DNA of 64,000 nt from Zhongshania aquimaris (GTDB lineage Bacteria; Pseudomonadota; Gammaproteobacteria; Pseudomonadales; Spongiibacteraceae), in NCBI RefSeq assembly GCF_019312595.1, contig NZ_JAHWDQ010000001.1:496001-560000 (forward strand), given 5' to 3'. The notes beneath the pieces are model-generated. The model was not told where the DNA came from and searched no databases. It saw only the letters and a list, made by a program, of their open reading frames with translations. This document shows positions 9,120-17,589 of this stretch, piece after piece; the stretch's first letter is position 1; the number at the start of each line of letters is the position of its first letter. A program made the translations under genes and the position numbers.

Positions 9120-9905
9120 TTAAAATTCGGTATCACCGCCACCAAAATCAAGCAACACCACCCAGTCCTCGCCATTTCGCTCCAGCGTTAGCGCCACATG
9201 CTCAGCTTCGTCTAAGCGCTCATACATTTCGGTTGGCGCGTCGCCGCTGCTTAAGTCCACCCCATCAAACGCACGCACTCTATCACCCGACTTCAAGCCG
9301 AGCGTGGTGAAGATCTTTTTATCGCGGCCGGGCGATAGGTAATACTCTCTCTTACCCTCTCTAGTTAGCGTTTTAACGTCTATTTCACCCAACAAAGACA
9401 ACGGGCGATCATATAGACGACGACGATAATCCGACACCAAGGCTTGAATAGCCGCATCGCCTCTCAAATCTATAATACGCGGCCCCTGCTCCACCAATGC
9501 TACCGAACTGGTATTTAAAACTCGCAAATTGATACTGGCCGCCGACGGTTCTGCAAGTGACAGCAAGGCATAACTACCACAATGATCAAGCAATACGGCT
9601 TTATCGAGTAGCTTACTAAGTGACAAACACGGATGCAGAATGACATCGCCGGCGCGGATCTCTCGCTCATCGCCGTCAATACTCATCCTGACAAAGCCGC
9701 CACTGGCGTCCTCCCCCATCTTAAGTAGCTTTATTTGGGTGTAAAAGAATGGATCTTCGCCAAATAAATCCGCATTTTCAGCGTTAAAAATACGTTCCTC
9801 TTCAAGGCTGGCGCGCATGGACGGGAATTGCGACGCAATAATCGCCAGCATCAACACGGTGACGACGGCATAGCCCGCCGCTCGCAACACACTCACTACC
9901 ACCAC
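9120..9905 (-). CDS. GspC-like membrane protein with C-terminal PDZ domain
   Basis: 261 residues with one N-terminal membrane helix (about 5-27) and a periplasmic body. Residues about 55-130 resemble the GspC homology region (KLLKMGEDASGG, VRAGDVI-like EIRAGDVILHP, KAVLLDHCG). The C-terminal third contains YYLSPGRDKKIFTTLGLKSGDRVRAFDG, which lines up directly with PGRDKRLFDQLSLEPGDVVLSVNG of GspC encoded at 7484-8371. It is on the same strand, 750 nt upstream of gspC. I infer a second GspC-type connector or an accessory T2SS factor. It could also serve a different PDZ role, since overall identity to gspC looks low. Confidence 0.7.
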   Translation of the reverse strand: MVVVSVLRAAGYAVVTVLMLAIIASQFPSMRASLEEERIFNAENADLFGEDPFFYTQIKLLKMGEDASGGFVRMSIDGDEREIRAGDVILHPCLSLSKLLDKAVLLDHCGSYALLSLAEPSAASINLRVLNTSSVALVEQGPRIIDLRGDAAIQALVSDYRRRLYDRPLSLLGEIDVKTLTREGKREYYLSPGRDKKIFTTLGLKSGDRVRAFDGVDLSSGDAPTEMYERLDEAEHVALTLERNGEDWVVLLDFGGGDTEF

Positions 9906-10058
9906 CCACCTCCGAATACGCCGTATTCAAACAAAACACCAACCTCAAGCCCAGAATCTAGAAAACTGGCCAAAATTGCCCAACTGATCAATTCAGCCAT
10001 TTGCTCATGCTACGTTACAATAGCTCTTTATTGGCTGATCTAGAGCTTCGCTTAAGCA

Positions 10059-11030
10059 ATGCAATTACATCTCGCCCCGATGGAGGGTGTCGTCAATGCG
10101 CGCATGCGCGCCCTGCTGACAGCCATCGGAGGCATTGATCGCTGTATCACCGAATTTGTGCGAATCACCGACCAGCTATTGCCCGCTAGAGTATTTCATC
10201 GTCTCTGCCCAGAACTAGATCACGGCTGCAAAACCCCTTCCGGAACACCTGTTTATATTCAACTGCTTGGCGGTGAGCCAGGTCCAATGGCAGAAAACGC
10301 TGCTCGCGCCGCAAGCTTAGGTGCTATCGGGATCGACACCAACTTCGGCTGTCCTGCAAAATGTGTCAATCGTCACCGCGGCGGCTCAGTACTGCTAGAA
10401 GAACCCGAGTTACTCTACCAGATCATTAAATCGATGCGCAGCGCTGTTCCAGCGTCTATTCCTGTGACTGCAAAAATCAGATTAGGTTTTAATGATGACA
10501 GCAAGCTAATAGACATTGTCAGCGCAATAAACGAAGCCGGAGCAAACGGCCTCACGATCCATGCTCGCACCAAGTCTGATGGCTACAAACCGCCTGCACA
10601 CTGGCATCAACTCGCAAAACTACACGACTTCAACAGAATACCGCTTGTCGCAAATGGCGAAGTTTGGAGTCCCGACGATTACCAAGCTTGCAAACAACAA
10701 AGCGGCTGCAGTGATGTCATGCTCGGCCGCGGCCTGCTCGCTAGGCCCGACCTTGCGCTCGCGATTAAAACCCAGTCGCTTGGCAAAAAATACTATCGCG
10801 ATGAATGGGCGAATATCTTACTGTTAGTTGAAGCACTTTTTAACGACAGCGTAGCATCATGTGCGCCACGCCATGTAGGTGGACCGATTAAGCAGTGGTT
10901 GGGATATTTACGTAGAGAGTATCCGCAAGCCCAGCAGCTATTCGACAAAATCAAACGCTTGAACAGCGCCGCGGATATCGCCTCGGCAATCAATGAACAT
11001 CGCGACTATCATTTAATAGTCGCGGCTTAA
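10059..11030 (+). CDS. dusC: tRNA-dihydrouridine(16) synthase DusC
   Basis: 323 residues, close to the usual DusC length of about 315. The flavin TIM barrel starts at LHLAPMEGVV. The catalytic cysteine is Cys98 in NFGCPAKCVNRHRGGS, and the FMN/RNA motifs TAKIRLGF and LTIHARTKSDGY are present. The C-terminal helical domain has GPIKQWLGYLRREYP. DusC reduces uridine 16 in the tRNA D-loop using FMN and NADPH. DusC is favoured over DusA/B by overall length and the MEGVV start. Monocistronic on the plus strand, divergent from the GspC-like gene. Confidence 0.92.
   Translation: MQLHLAPMEGVVNARMRALLTAIGGIDRCITEFVRITDQLLPARVFHRLCPELDHGCKTPSGTPVYIQLLGGEPGPMAENAARAASLGAIGIDTNFGCPAKCVNRHRGGSVLLEEPELLYQIIKSMRSAVPASIPVTAKIRLGFNDDSKLIDIVSAINEAGANGLTIHARTKSDGYKPPAHWHQLAKLHDFNRIPLVANGEVWSPDDYQACKQQSGCSDVMLGRGLLARPDLALAIKTQSLGKKYYRDEWANILLLVEALFNDSVASCAPRHVGGPIKQWLGYLRREYPQAQQLFDKIKRLNSAADIASAINEHRDYHLIVAA
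11001..11024 (+). terminator. Hairpin overlapping the end of dusC
   Basis: CGCGACTAT and ATAGTCGCG form a perfect 9-bp stem with a 6-nt loop, inside the last eight codons of dusC. There is no following T-run, so it may be a weak terminator, an mRNA-stability stem, or a coincidence of coding sequence. Confidence 0.45.
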
Positions 11031-11060
11031 CCTAACCACCAACAAATTTCAAATCTACGC

Positions 11061-11534
11061 TTACGCCAAGGCTTTCTTTAGGTAGCTCAATTCGTCTAGC
11101 GCGCCTGAGTCAGTCTGAGAGAGAATAAATTTCTCAACCTTCCCGCCAACCAGCGGAATCTTTGCCTTGCAACGATGCGATACGCTGTATTCACAGCCAT
11201 CGGCTGTCGCCAATAATGAGATACTGGCGCCTAATTGCACCGGTTGATTTTTAATTTCGATTTCCATACTCCCTTCCCAGCCGTTTTTTACCGACTGCCA
11301 GGTCTCAACGAACTTTAAGGTTTGCTTAGGATTAAAAATTTTTGCTAATACCGACGGAAGCTCCCGCACCACTTCTCTAACCATATGGATTTTAACGGTA
11401 CCGCCGTCTTCCTCAATATCGCATTCGGCGCTTAACTCACCCAAAGCAATACTTCTATCGACCCGAAAATCGGGGTCACATAATACCGCCCAAACCTCAT
11501 CCACACTTTTTGAAAATTTACATGTTACAGCCAT
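11061..11534 (-). CDS. DUF2505 (SRPBCC-fold) protein
   Basis: 157 residues. It starts MAVTCKFSKSVDEVWAVLCDPDF and contains a run of alternating strands ending in a long C-terminal helix (GKVEKFILSQ), the layout of START/SRPBCC lipid-binding folds. The opening and the RELPSVLAKIFNP segment match the DUF2505 family as I know it. No catalytic residues are evident and no ligand is known. It converges with dusC (30 nt apart). Confidence 0.72.
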   Translation of the reverse strand: MAVTCKFSKSVDEVWAVLCDPDFRVDRSIALGELSAECDIEEDGGTVKIHMVREVVRELPSVLAKIFNPKQTLKFVETWQSVKNGWEGSMEIEIKNQPVQLGASISLLATADGCEYSVSHRCKAKIPLVGGKVEKFILSQTDSGALDELSYLKKALA

Positions 11535-11647
11535 GTCGCTTCCCCATCATCGTTATTGTTATCGCTCACCCTTGCTAGAGAGGGCTTACACGACAAATAT
11601 TAGCCTATAACATTGTCGTACTCTATGTATTAAACGATACACAGAAA

Positions 11648-12058
11648 CTATGACTCAAATATAAAGCGATACAAAATCATTCCCGCAACCATAGCTAATA
11701 AAAATATAAAGAAACCCGACACTCCCGTTAAGGTCGCTACCAAAGCTGGCGCAGGACACAATCCGCTCAAAGCCCAACCTATGCCAAACAACAAGGCGCC
11801 TAACAGCAATTTCCAGTCAATGTCTTTTCTAGTTGGCAGAGCAAACGCTTCCGCATACTTTGGCGCAGACATTTTAAACACAAAGAAAAATCCTGGCGTG
11901 ACGACAAGCAAGGCAGCTCCCATCACCAGCGCCAAACTAGGATCCCAGCTACCGGCGACATCGAGAAAGTTCTGCACTTTAGCGGGATTAGCCATGCCCG
12001 ATACGGTAATTCCGGCGCCAAATAAAGCGCCAGCTAGACCAATGAACCAAGGTTTCAT
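11648..12058 (-). CDS. YeeE/YedE-family sulfur transporter half (DUF6691 type)
   Basis: 136 residues, four hydrophobic segments. It contains GAGITVSGMANPAKVQNFLD and GWALSGLCPAPALV, the conserved cysteine motif of the smaller half of split YeeE/YedE (PmpB-like) transporters. These inner-membrane proteins are linked to thiosulfate or other sulfur-compound uptake. The start overlaps the partner gene by 4 nt (12055-12058). Confidence 0.85.
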   Translation of the reverse strand: MKPWFIGLAGALFGAGITVSGMANPAKVQNFLDVAGSWDPSLALVMGAALLVVTPGFFFVFKMSAPKYAEAFALPTRKDIDWKLLLGALLFGIGWALSGLCPAPALVATLTGVSGFFIFLLAMVAGMILYRFIFES

Positions 12059-12495
12059 ACACCCTCTCCAAACAAGTGACGGATAACAAACACCGTCGCA
12101 GCACCACTAGCCATGAATACCGCCGTTGCGACTATCGATCGCTGCGAAAACCTTGAAATACCGCAAACGCCGTGCCCCGAAGTGCACCCTCCCCCCATAC
12201 GTGTACCAATACCAACCAATAGGCCAGCCATAATTAATACGGGTGTACTTGCAATACTGCTAACGTCATCCAAGGCACCTGTTATGACAGATGCGATCAA
12301 CGCACCAACAAATAAGCCCGCTAAAAATAGTAGACGCCAATTTCGCTCATCCTCAGCTTCTAATATAGCGCCAGCCACGATGCCTGATATGCCAGCGATC
12401 CGGCCAACGGACCACATCAGTACAAGCGCAGCTAAGCCAATCATCGCGCCACCGATAATTGCTGTCACAGGTGTAAAAGCCGTCTCTACAACCAT
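12055..12495 (-). CDS. YeeE/YedE-family sulfur transporter half (PmpA-like)
   Basis: 146 residues with about four membrane segments. The motif MGGGCTSGHGVCGISRFSQRS carries the paired cysteines that define the YeeE/YedE family. It forms a two-gene operon with the downstream half and is presumably the first gene, since the operator-like palindrome at 12581-12596 lies 86 nt upstream. In many proteobacteria this pair sits with persulfide-responsive regulators and sulfur-oxidising enzymes; none of those are adjacent here. Confidence 0.87.
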   Translation of the reverse strand: MVVETAFTPVTAIIGGAMIGLAALVLMWSVGRIAGISGIVAGAILEAEDERNWRLLFLAGLFVGALIASVITGALDDVSSIASTPVLIMAGLLVGIGTRMGGGCTSGHGVCGISRFSQRSIVATAVFMASGAATVFVIRHLFGEGV

Positions 12496-12580
12496 ACTGA
12501 AACCTCTTAAACTTTTCTAAGAACGCGGAATACAATCATGACATACCTTCCCCAATAGTAATCCCAAACTCACACTAAAT

Positions 12581-12596
12581 ATACCCCAAGGGGTAT
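12581..12596. promoter_or_regulatory. CsoR/CstR-like operator palindrome upstream of the YeeE/YedE pair
   Basis: ATACCCC-AA-GGGGTAT is a perfect 7-2-7 inverted repeat 86 nt upstream of the first YeeE/YedE gene. GC-rich boxes flanked by ATA/TAT resemble operators of the CsoR/CstR family; CstR senses persulfides. The link to sulfur transport is fitting, but no CsoR/CstR gene is in the window. Confidence 0.5.
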
Positions 12597-12711
12597 CCCT
12601 GGCACGATCAACAACATTTGCTAGATCGAGGCTAGAAACAAAACTCATAGAGTTGGTATTAAGGAAAACAAAAGCGTTGGGATAAACGCCATGTACTTAT
12701 AGATAAGACTA

Positions 12712-12730
12712 GGGGTAGACGTACTACCCC
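12712..12730. repeat. Second GGGGTAG...CTACCCC inverted repeat
   Basis: GGGGTAG and CTACCCC, 5 nt apart, lie 15 nt downstream of the patatin stop. The arms nearly match those of 12581-12596. It could be a second operator for the YeeE/YedE pair or a terminator stem for the patatin gene (no T-run seen). Confidence 0.4.
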
Positions 12731-12744
12731 ATAAAAACAGCTCA

Positions 12745-14235
12745 CTAAGCCCGCAAGGAACTCCTGGGCATCTCCGCACCAAGATGATGATGGCTTTTCG
12801 ATAGCGCCCCAAGCTCTTCGGCTTCATAGTTCGCGAGTACTTCCGTGAGCTTGCGACTTATCGTTGTACTGGCTCTAATCATTTCAATTTTAGGCCAGGT
12901 CGCACGCTCACCCTCGGCAATAAAAAACTGCAACTCTTCGGGTGTTAATTCAGTGAGCAATTTACGCGGATCAAAAAACCGGTAGCGCGGAATGATATTA
13001 ATATCACCCGTGTACTCCTGATTAATTACTGAGTAGACAATATTACTCACTCTGCGCACACGCGGCGAGTTTTTAAAGTACTTCCGCGCCATACTACTGC
13101 CAACTTTGGAGAACTCCTTAATACTCCTCCCGCCAAGCTGCCGAAGCGAATTCAGTAAGCCACTATTTTCGATTTTAGTATCGCGGACAGCCCACAACAC
13201 GATGGGGTTTGTCTGACTGACAATAAAGTGATTCACGCCATACAGACGCGCCAGTCGCTTAGCAGGGAGGTCATCACTCAAGGAGCCATCAATCCAGCGG
13301 CGGGTCGCCAAATAAGGCTGGGGATGACCGTGCACATTTTTAGCTTCTAGCATCACCGGAGGGTAAATGCCGGGTATCGCGCAGGAGGCTAATACCGCCT
13401 TACGGATGTAAACGTTCGGCGATGCGATGGCGTTTAGCAACCGCGAAGTTTGATGAACGTCCGACGGAGAAATAGAGATGTTTATATGTCGACCCGTGCG
13501 CTCAAATGCCTCTTGGAAGGTAATATCTGGAATCAGTTTGGCAATTTTTTCTTTCAGCACTTGATGATTAATTCTGGGAGAAGACTTCGACATCCGGCCA
13601 TTGGCAAGCTCCACCTCAGCCAACAGCAATTTGCCCAGATTTTCCGCCACCAAAAAGTCTTGTAACTCCTCATCGGTTCGGGTTCCCAGCACCGCTGCAA
13701 TTAAGGAGCCGGCACTAGAACCGGAAATAACATCTGGCAGCAAATTTTGCTCTACCAATGCTTTTACGACACCGATATGGAAATTACCCAGTATCGCCCC
13801 ACCGCTCAACATCAGCGCAGATTGGCCATAACATTTATTCGCGCGACGAAAAAAGTCCAAACGCTCTAGAAAGCTCGGAGAATCGGTATCTAATTTTGCC
13901 AAATGATCAAGGGCGTCACGAATACCATCAACGTAATCGTGGACAAGCTGCTTGGTACCAAACTTAGCCCGCGCATACAGAACTGGCTTACCCATACCGC
14001 CCATATTGCCGTGAATTCCCTCATTTAGGGTAAACAACAGGCCAATATTGTCATTGTTGTCACGGAAATAGCGCAGACGCTCTAGTCGCGAACGAATCGA
14101 TGCATAATCATAAAGACTTGTTTTATCAATCTTTTTCCAATGCTCTCTACCCGAACAGCGATCGTGTTCCTTCGCTAGCGCTTTCCACTCCTCATAGCTG
14201 TTGGCAAGACGCAGTTTATTTTCGAGTTTTTTCAC
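12745..14235 (-). CDS. Patatin-like phospholipase with N-terminal DUF3336 domain
   Basis: 496 residues. Residues 1-130 are a DUF3336 domain (YEEWKALAKEHDR, LFTLNEGIHGNMGGMG). The patatin domain follows: oxyanion loop SGGAILGNFHIGV (144-156), nucleophile elbow GSSAG with Ser174, and the catalytic aspartate in RRWIDGSLSDDLP. Together these form the Ser-Asp dyad of bacterial and yeast-type triacylglycerol/phospholipid lipases. The C-terminal 150 residues are basic and likely membrane-associating. No signal peptide, so probably cytoplasmic or peripheral. Confidence 0.92.
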   Translation of the reverse strand: MKKLENKLRLANSYEEWKALAKEHDRCSGREHWKKIDKTSLYDYASIRSRLERLRYFRDNNDNIGLLFTLNEGIHGNMGGMGKPVLYARAKFGTKQLVHDYVDGIRDALDHLAKLDTDSPSFLERLDFFRRANKCYGQSALMLSGGAILGNFHIGVVKALVEQNLLPDVISGSSAGSLIAAVLGTRTDEELQDFLVAENLGKLLLAEVELANGRMSKSSPRINHQVLKEKIAKLIPDITFQEAFERTGRHINISISPSDVHQTSRLLNAIASPNVYIRKAVLASCAIPGIYPPVMLEAKNVHGHPQPYLATRRWIDGSLSDDLPAKRLARLYGVNHFIVSQTNPIVLWAVRDTKIENSGLLNSLRQLGGRSIKEFSKVGSSMARKYFKNSPRVRRVSNIVYSVINQEYTGDINIIPRYRFFDPRKLLTELTPEELQFFIAEGERATWPKIEMIRASTTISRKLTEVLANYEAEELGALSKSHHHLGAEMPRSSLRA

Positions 14236-14381
14236 AATTCAACCTACTCGTTATTCCCAAAGGAAAGGACAGGGACTTCATTTACCCTTTACAACACTCT
14301 AACCAATCACCAAGACGCTGACCATAGGCATTTATCATTAATTTTCAAGCCGCCAAGTAATCCAACCACTTTCACAGTAGA

Positions 14382-15692
14382 TCAAAGAACTTTGCTGTAA
14401 ATATACTCCATATCTACGCAAGGTTTGCAGGTAGAGCTTATTCCCGCCAATAACTTAAACAGGCTTACAATGTGGTTCCCGATTACCGGCTTACCCGAGG
14501 AAACGATTGAAACGGCAATATCCCTCTCGGGATCCGCCCAACAAAGAATATTCGAAAACCCTAAGTGCCCGTAGGCGTAGTGGGTCTTAGGGCCGTATAA
14601 ACCAACCGGATTCATACCCAGCATCATTCCAGCACTGTAGCGCATCGGCAATACAATAAGAGAGTGATCAAACTGAGGTTTGCCCATTTCACGCACCGCT
14701 CGGCTAACGGTCAGCGGCGTAAAAATTCTCTTTCCCTGCCATTCACCGCCCTGCAACAACATTTGGAAAAAGCGGCTCGCCTCCTCCGCTGTCGCGTATA
14801 AATTAGCAGACCCAATCTCGGCATTTAAAAATGCCTCACTATTAGAAATATCGACAACATCGGAAACACCAACACCGAGGATTTTTGTCAATTGTCGCTC
14901 AACCACCCCAATGTTTGGCAATCCAGTTGCGTAATTTCGAGCAACGTCAGCGTGATCCTTTGACTCCAACCCATATCGGAAATACTTCATTCCCATTGGC
15001 TTGCGAACGACTTCGTCCAGATACTCATTTAACGTCTTGCCGGTGACAACGCGGATCAATTCCGCCTGTATGAAGCCACCGGTAATGGCGTGATAGGCGA
15101 GCACTCGCCCATCATTATGCAAGGCTGGCTGCTTGCAAATCTGCCGGACAGCAGCCTCGTGATCAAAAAGCAGCTCAATTGGTACATCATCTGGAATTCC
15201 CGGCACGCCAGCTCGATGGGCTAAAAGCTGGTAAACCGTAATTAACGCCTTACCCTCCGCCGCAAATGCCGGAATGTAATGACTGACGGGATTCAATAAA
15301 TCTATCAGACCATCTTCCGCCAGCTTGTGTATCAGCATTGCCGATACCGCCTTCGATGCAGAAAATAAGCAGACAGGCGTCTGTAAAGACGCCATTTTCG
15401 GCTGCGTGTGATTTGCCCCATCCGCGTAGCCTATAGAGCGATTCAAAATCACATCGCCGCCGCGCCTAAGACAAATACTTACCATTGGGTGCATACCGGA
15501 CTGAAAAATGGATTCAGTGTGCCCCCAGAGTGCCTCGACATCCTCCTGCGAAATACCGTGTTTGGCGGCATCAACTTCTTTTGGGTCAATATCAACCAAG
15601 CCAGAAACATCTTCTGGAACCGAGATACCTCGAAAGACCAAATTTCGACAGTCGCGATACTGCTGCTTTAACCACATAGCCAAGCTCTTCAA
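14382..15692 (-). CDS. Beta-lactamase-fold serine hydrolase (class C / EstB-like)
   Basis: 436 residues. The catalytic SxxK is SASK at 111-114 (LFSASKAVSAML), the second motif is YHA in LAYHAITGG (YxN position), and the third is HLG in YGHLGFSNILCW. This layout fits carboxylesterases of the EstB type rather than true beta-lactamases. No signal peptide is evident, so a cytoplasmic esterase or lactone/amide hydrolase is likely. It is followed 146 nt later by the patatin gene on the same strand, suggesting lipid or ester turnover. Confidence 0.85.
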   Translation of the reverse strand: MKSLAMWLKQQYRDCRNLVFRGISVPEDVSGLVDIDPKEVDAAKHGISQEDVEALWGHTESIFQSGMHPMVSICLRRGGDVILNRSIGYADGANHTQPKMASLQTPVCLFSASKAVSAMLIHKLAEDGLIDLLNPVSHYIPAFAAEGKALITVYQLLAHRAGVPGIPDDVPIELLFDHEAAVRQICKQPALHNDGRVLAYHAITGGFIQAELIRVVTGKTLNEYLDEVVRKPMGMKYFRYGLESKDHADVARNYATGLPNIGVVERQLTKILGVGVSDVVDISNSEAFLNAEIGSANLYATAEEASRFFQMLLQGGEWQGKRIFTPLTVSRAVREMGKPQFDHSLIVLPMRYSAGMMLGMNPVGLYGPKTHYAYGHLGFSNILCWADPERDIAVSIVSSGKPVIGNHIVSLFKLLAGISSTCKPCVDMEYIYSKVL

Positions 15693-15913
15693 TAAAAAAT
15701 CAGCCGGAACTTATAGCACGACCACGCACCGCACACTATGACACAAATGACATGGACGACTAACGTTATGGGTCACTCACAAGGCTGAGCAGCGATCGAC
15801 ATGTAGATATGCCGCGAAGAAGTAGGGCCAGCTGTATTACATTCAATGGCCTTTACATTCACCCCGACATGTTAAAGTACTTATCTCTAGACCGAACTGC
15901 CAGCTAGCAAACG

Positions 15914-17587
15914 CTAACCGGCACTCTCACTACATAAATCAACCAAATCAGTGGGGCGCCCATGTAAGTAGCCCTGGGCATAGTCAACGCCTAATGCCTG
16001 CAGCTGATCGAATACCGATTCCCGCTCGACAAACTCGGCAATCGTGCGCTTGCCTAGTACATGACTAATATCATTGATCGATCGCACCATGGCCTCATGC
16101 ACCGGATTTTTATCCATATCGTGGACAAACAGACCATCTATTTTGACAAAGTCAACCGGAAGCTCCTGCAAGTAACCGAAAGACGACATACCGGTACCGA
16201 AATCATCTAAAGCGAACTTCCCACCCAATTCATGTACACGATGAATAAACCGAGTCACCACAGAAAAATTTGTAATTGCAACGGTTTCGGTAATTTCAAA
16301 ACATATAATCTCTGGATTAACGTTGCCCCTGCACAAACAACGATAAACAAACTCGAGAAATGACTCCTGACACAAAGACTGACCAGAAATATTGATCGAA
16401 TACATCACATCGCGATTATTCAAATCTGAATTGCGTTGCAGGTAACTAAAAAAATGCTTAATTACCCATCGATCAATTTGAGGCATTAAACCAAAGCGTT
16501 CAGCGGCCGGCATAAATTGCCCAGGTCTCAGCATCTCGCCGTTATAGCGCATACGAACGAGAATTTCGTTATAGATAGTTGTGCGGTTTGACTGGTCAAC
16601 CAGGGGCATTATCCGCTCGGTCACCAAACTAAAGTCATCTGCCGCGAGAGCCTTATTAATACGATGCACCCAGTCCATATCATCGTGTAAACGACTGAGT
16701 TTTTTATCGCTTTTGTCATACATATGGACTCGACCTCGGCCATTTTCCTTCGCCGAATACATCGCCACGTCCGCCTGACTCATCACACTTTCTCTATCAG
16801 AAGTGTGCTCATCAACTAGGACCACACCGATACTGATAGAAGCCTTATGCGATATTCCACTCCAGACGAAGGACATACGCTTAATAGCCTTAACGAGACG
16901 ATTTGCCACCGAGCGTGCTTCAAAAGCATCCACATTGCTTAACAACACACCGAACTCGTCACCACCTAAACGACAGAGCATATCGCCAATAAACAACTCC
17001 GTTTTAAGCGCATCGGCAATCACTTTAATTAAATTATCGCCTGCACCATGGCCGCTGGTATCGTTTATCAACTTAAACTGGTCGATATCTATATACAGCA
17101 ATGCATGCGTGCGTGAACTGGTTGATGCATCATTGACCAAATTTGCCAAACGACGCTCAAATTCCTGCCTACCCATCAACTCTGTCAACGGATCTAAATG
17201 GCTCTCACCATCGCCGTAATGCACCGCTAAGGCCTGCTCATCGCTTATTAACAGACTACGTCCAGCTATCTCACCAGCATCATCAACTATATCTTTTATA
17301 ACAATCTTATACTGATTATCTTTGGTATGCGGCAGTACAACTCGACAATCCTTTAAATCACCATCGCTGCAACGGAGCAAATCGGCCAACGCCCTTTCGC
17401 CATCGCAAACAATGAATGGCAAAAAATCCGCAAGGGGATTACCTTGCTGATATTCATACTCACTAAGAGATATAGCTGCTGCATTTGCGTAGATAACTCG
17501 ACCACAAAGGTCCACACACACCAGTTTTTGCTCTAGACTTTTTAGTATCCAGCTTGAATCAAATTCGCGGATTTCAGAAAAATTCAT
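15914..17587 (-). CDS. PAS-like/GGDEF/EAL cyclic-di-GMP protein
   Basis: 557 residues: a PAS-like N-terminus (about 15-115), GGDEF domain (about 130-295) with an intact RLGGDEF at 206-212, and EAL domain (about 310-550). The inhibitory I-site RxxD is replaced by FIGD, so product inhibition is probably absent. The EAL signature reads EILVR; the other metal and catalytic residues (NISGQ, FEITET, LDDFGTG, KIDG, AEFVE, AQGY) are present. Both synthesis and hydrolysis of c-di-GMP are possible. It begins 2 nt after the upstream gene's stop, the last gene of a four-gene signalling operon. Confidence 0.93.
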   Translation of the reverse strand: MNFSEIREFDSSWILKSLEQKLVCVDLCGRVIYANAAAISLSEYEYQQGNPLADFLPFIVCDGERALADLLRCSDGDLKDCRVVLPHTKDNQYKIVIKDIVDDAGEIAGRSLLISDEQALAVHYGDGESHLDPLTELMGRQEFERRLANLVNDASTSSRTHALLYIDIDQFKLINDTSGHGAGDNLIKVIADALKTELFIGDMLCRLGGDEFGVLLSNVDAFEARSVANRLVKAIKRMSFVWSGISHKASISIGVVLVDEHTSDRESVMSQADVAMYSAKENGRGRVHMYDKSDKKLSRLHDDMDWVHRINKALAADDFSLVTERIMPLVDQSNRTTIYNEILVRMRYNGEMLRPGQFMPAAERFGLMPQIDRWVIKHFFSYLQRNSDLNNRDVMYSINISGQSLCQESFLEFVYRCLCRGNVNPEIICFEITETVAITNFSVVTRFIHRVHELGGKFALDDFGTGMSSFGYLQELPVDFVKIDGLFVHDMDKNPVHEAMVRSINDISHVLGKRTIAEFVERESVFDQLQALGVDYAQGYLHGRPTDLVDLCSESAG

Positions 17588-17589
17588 AC

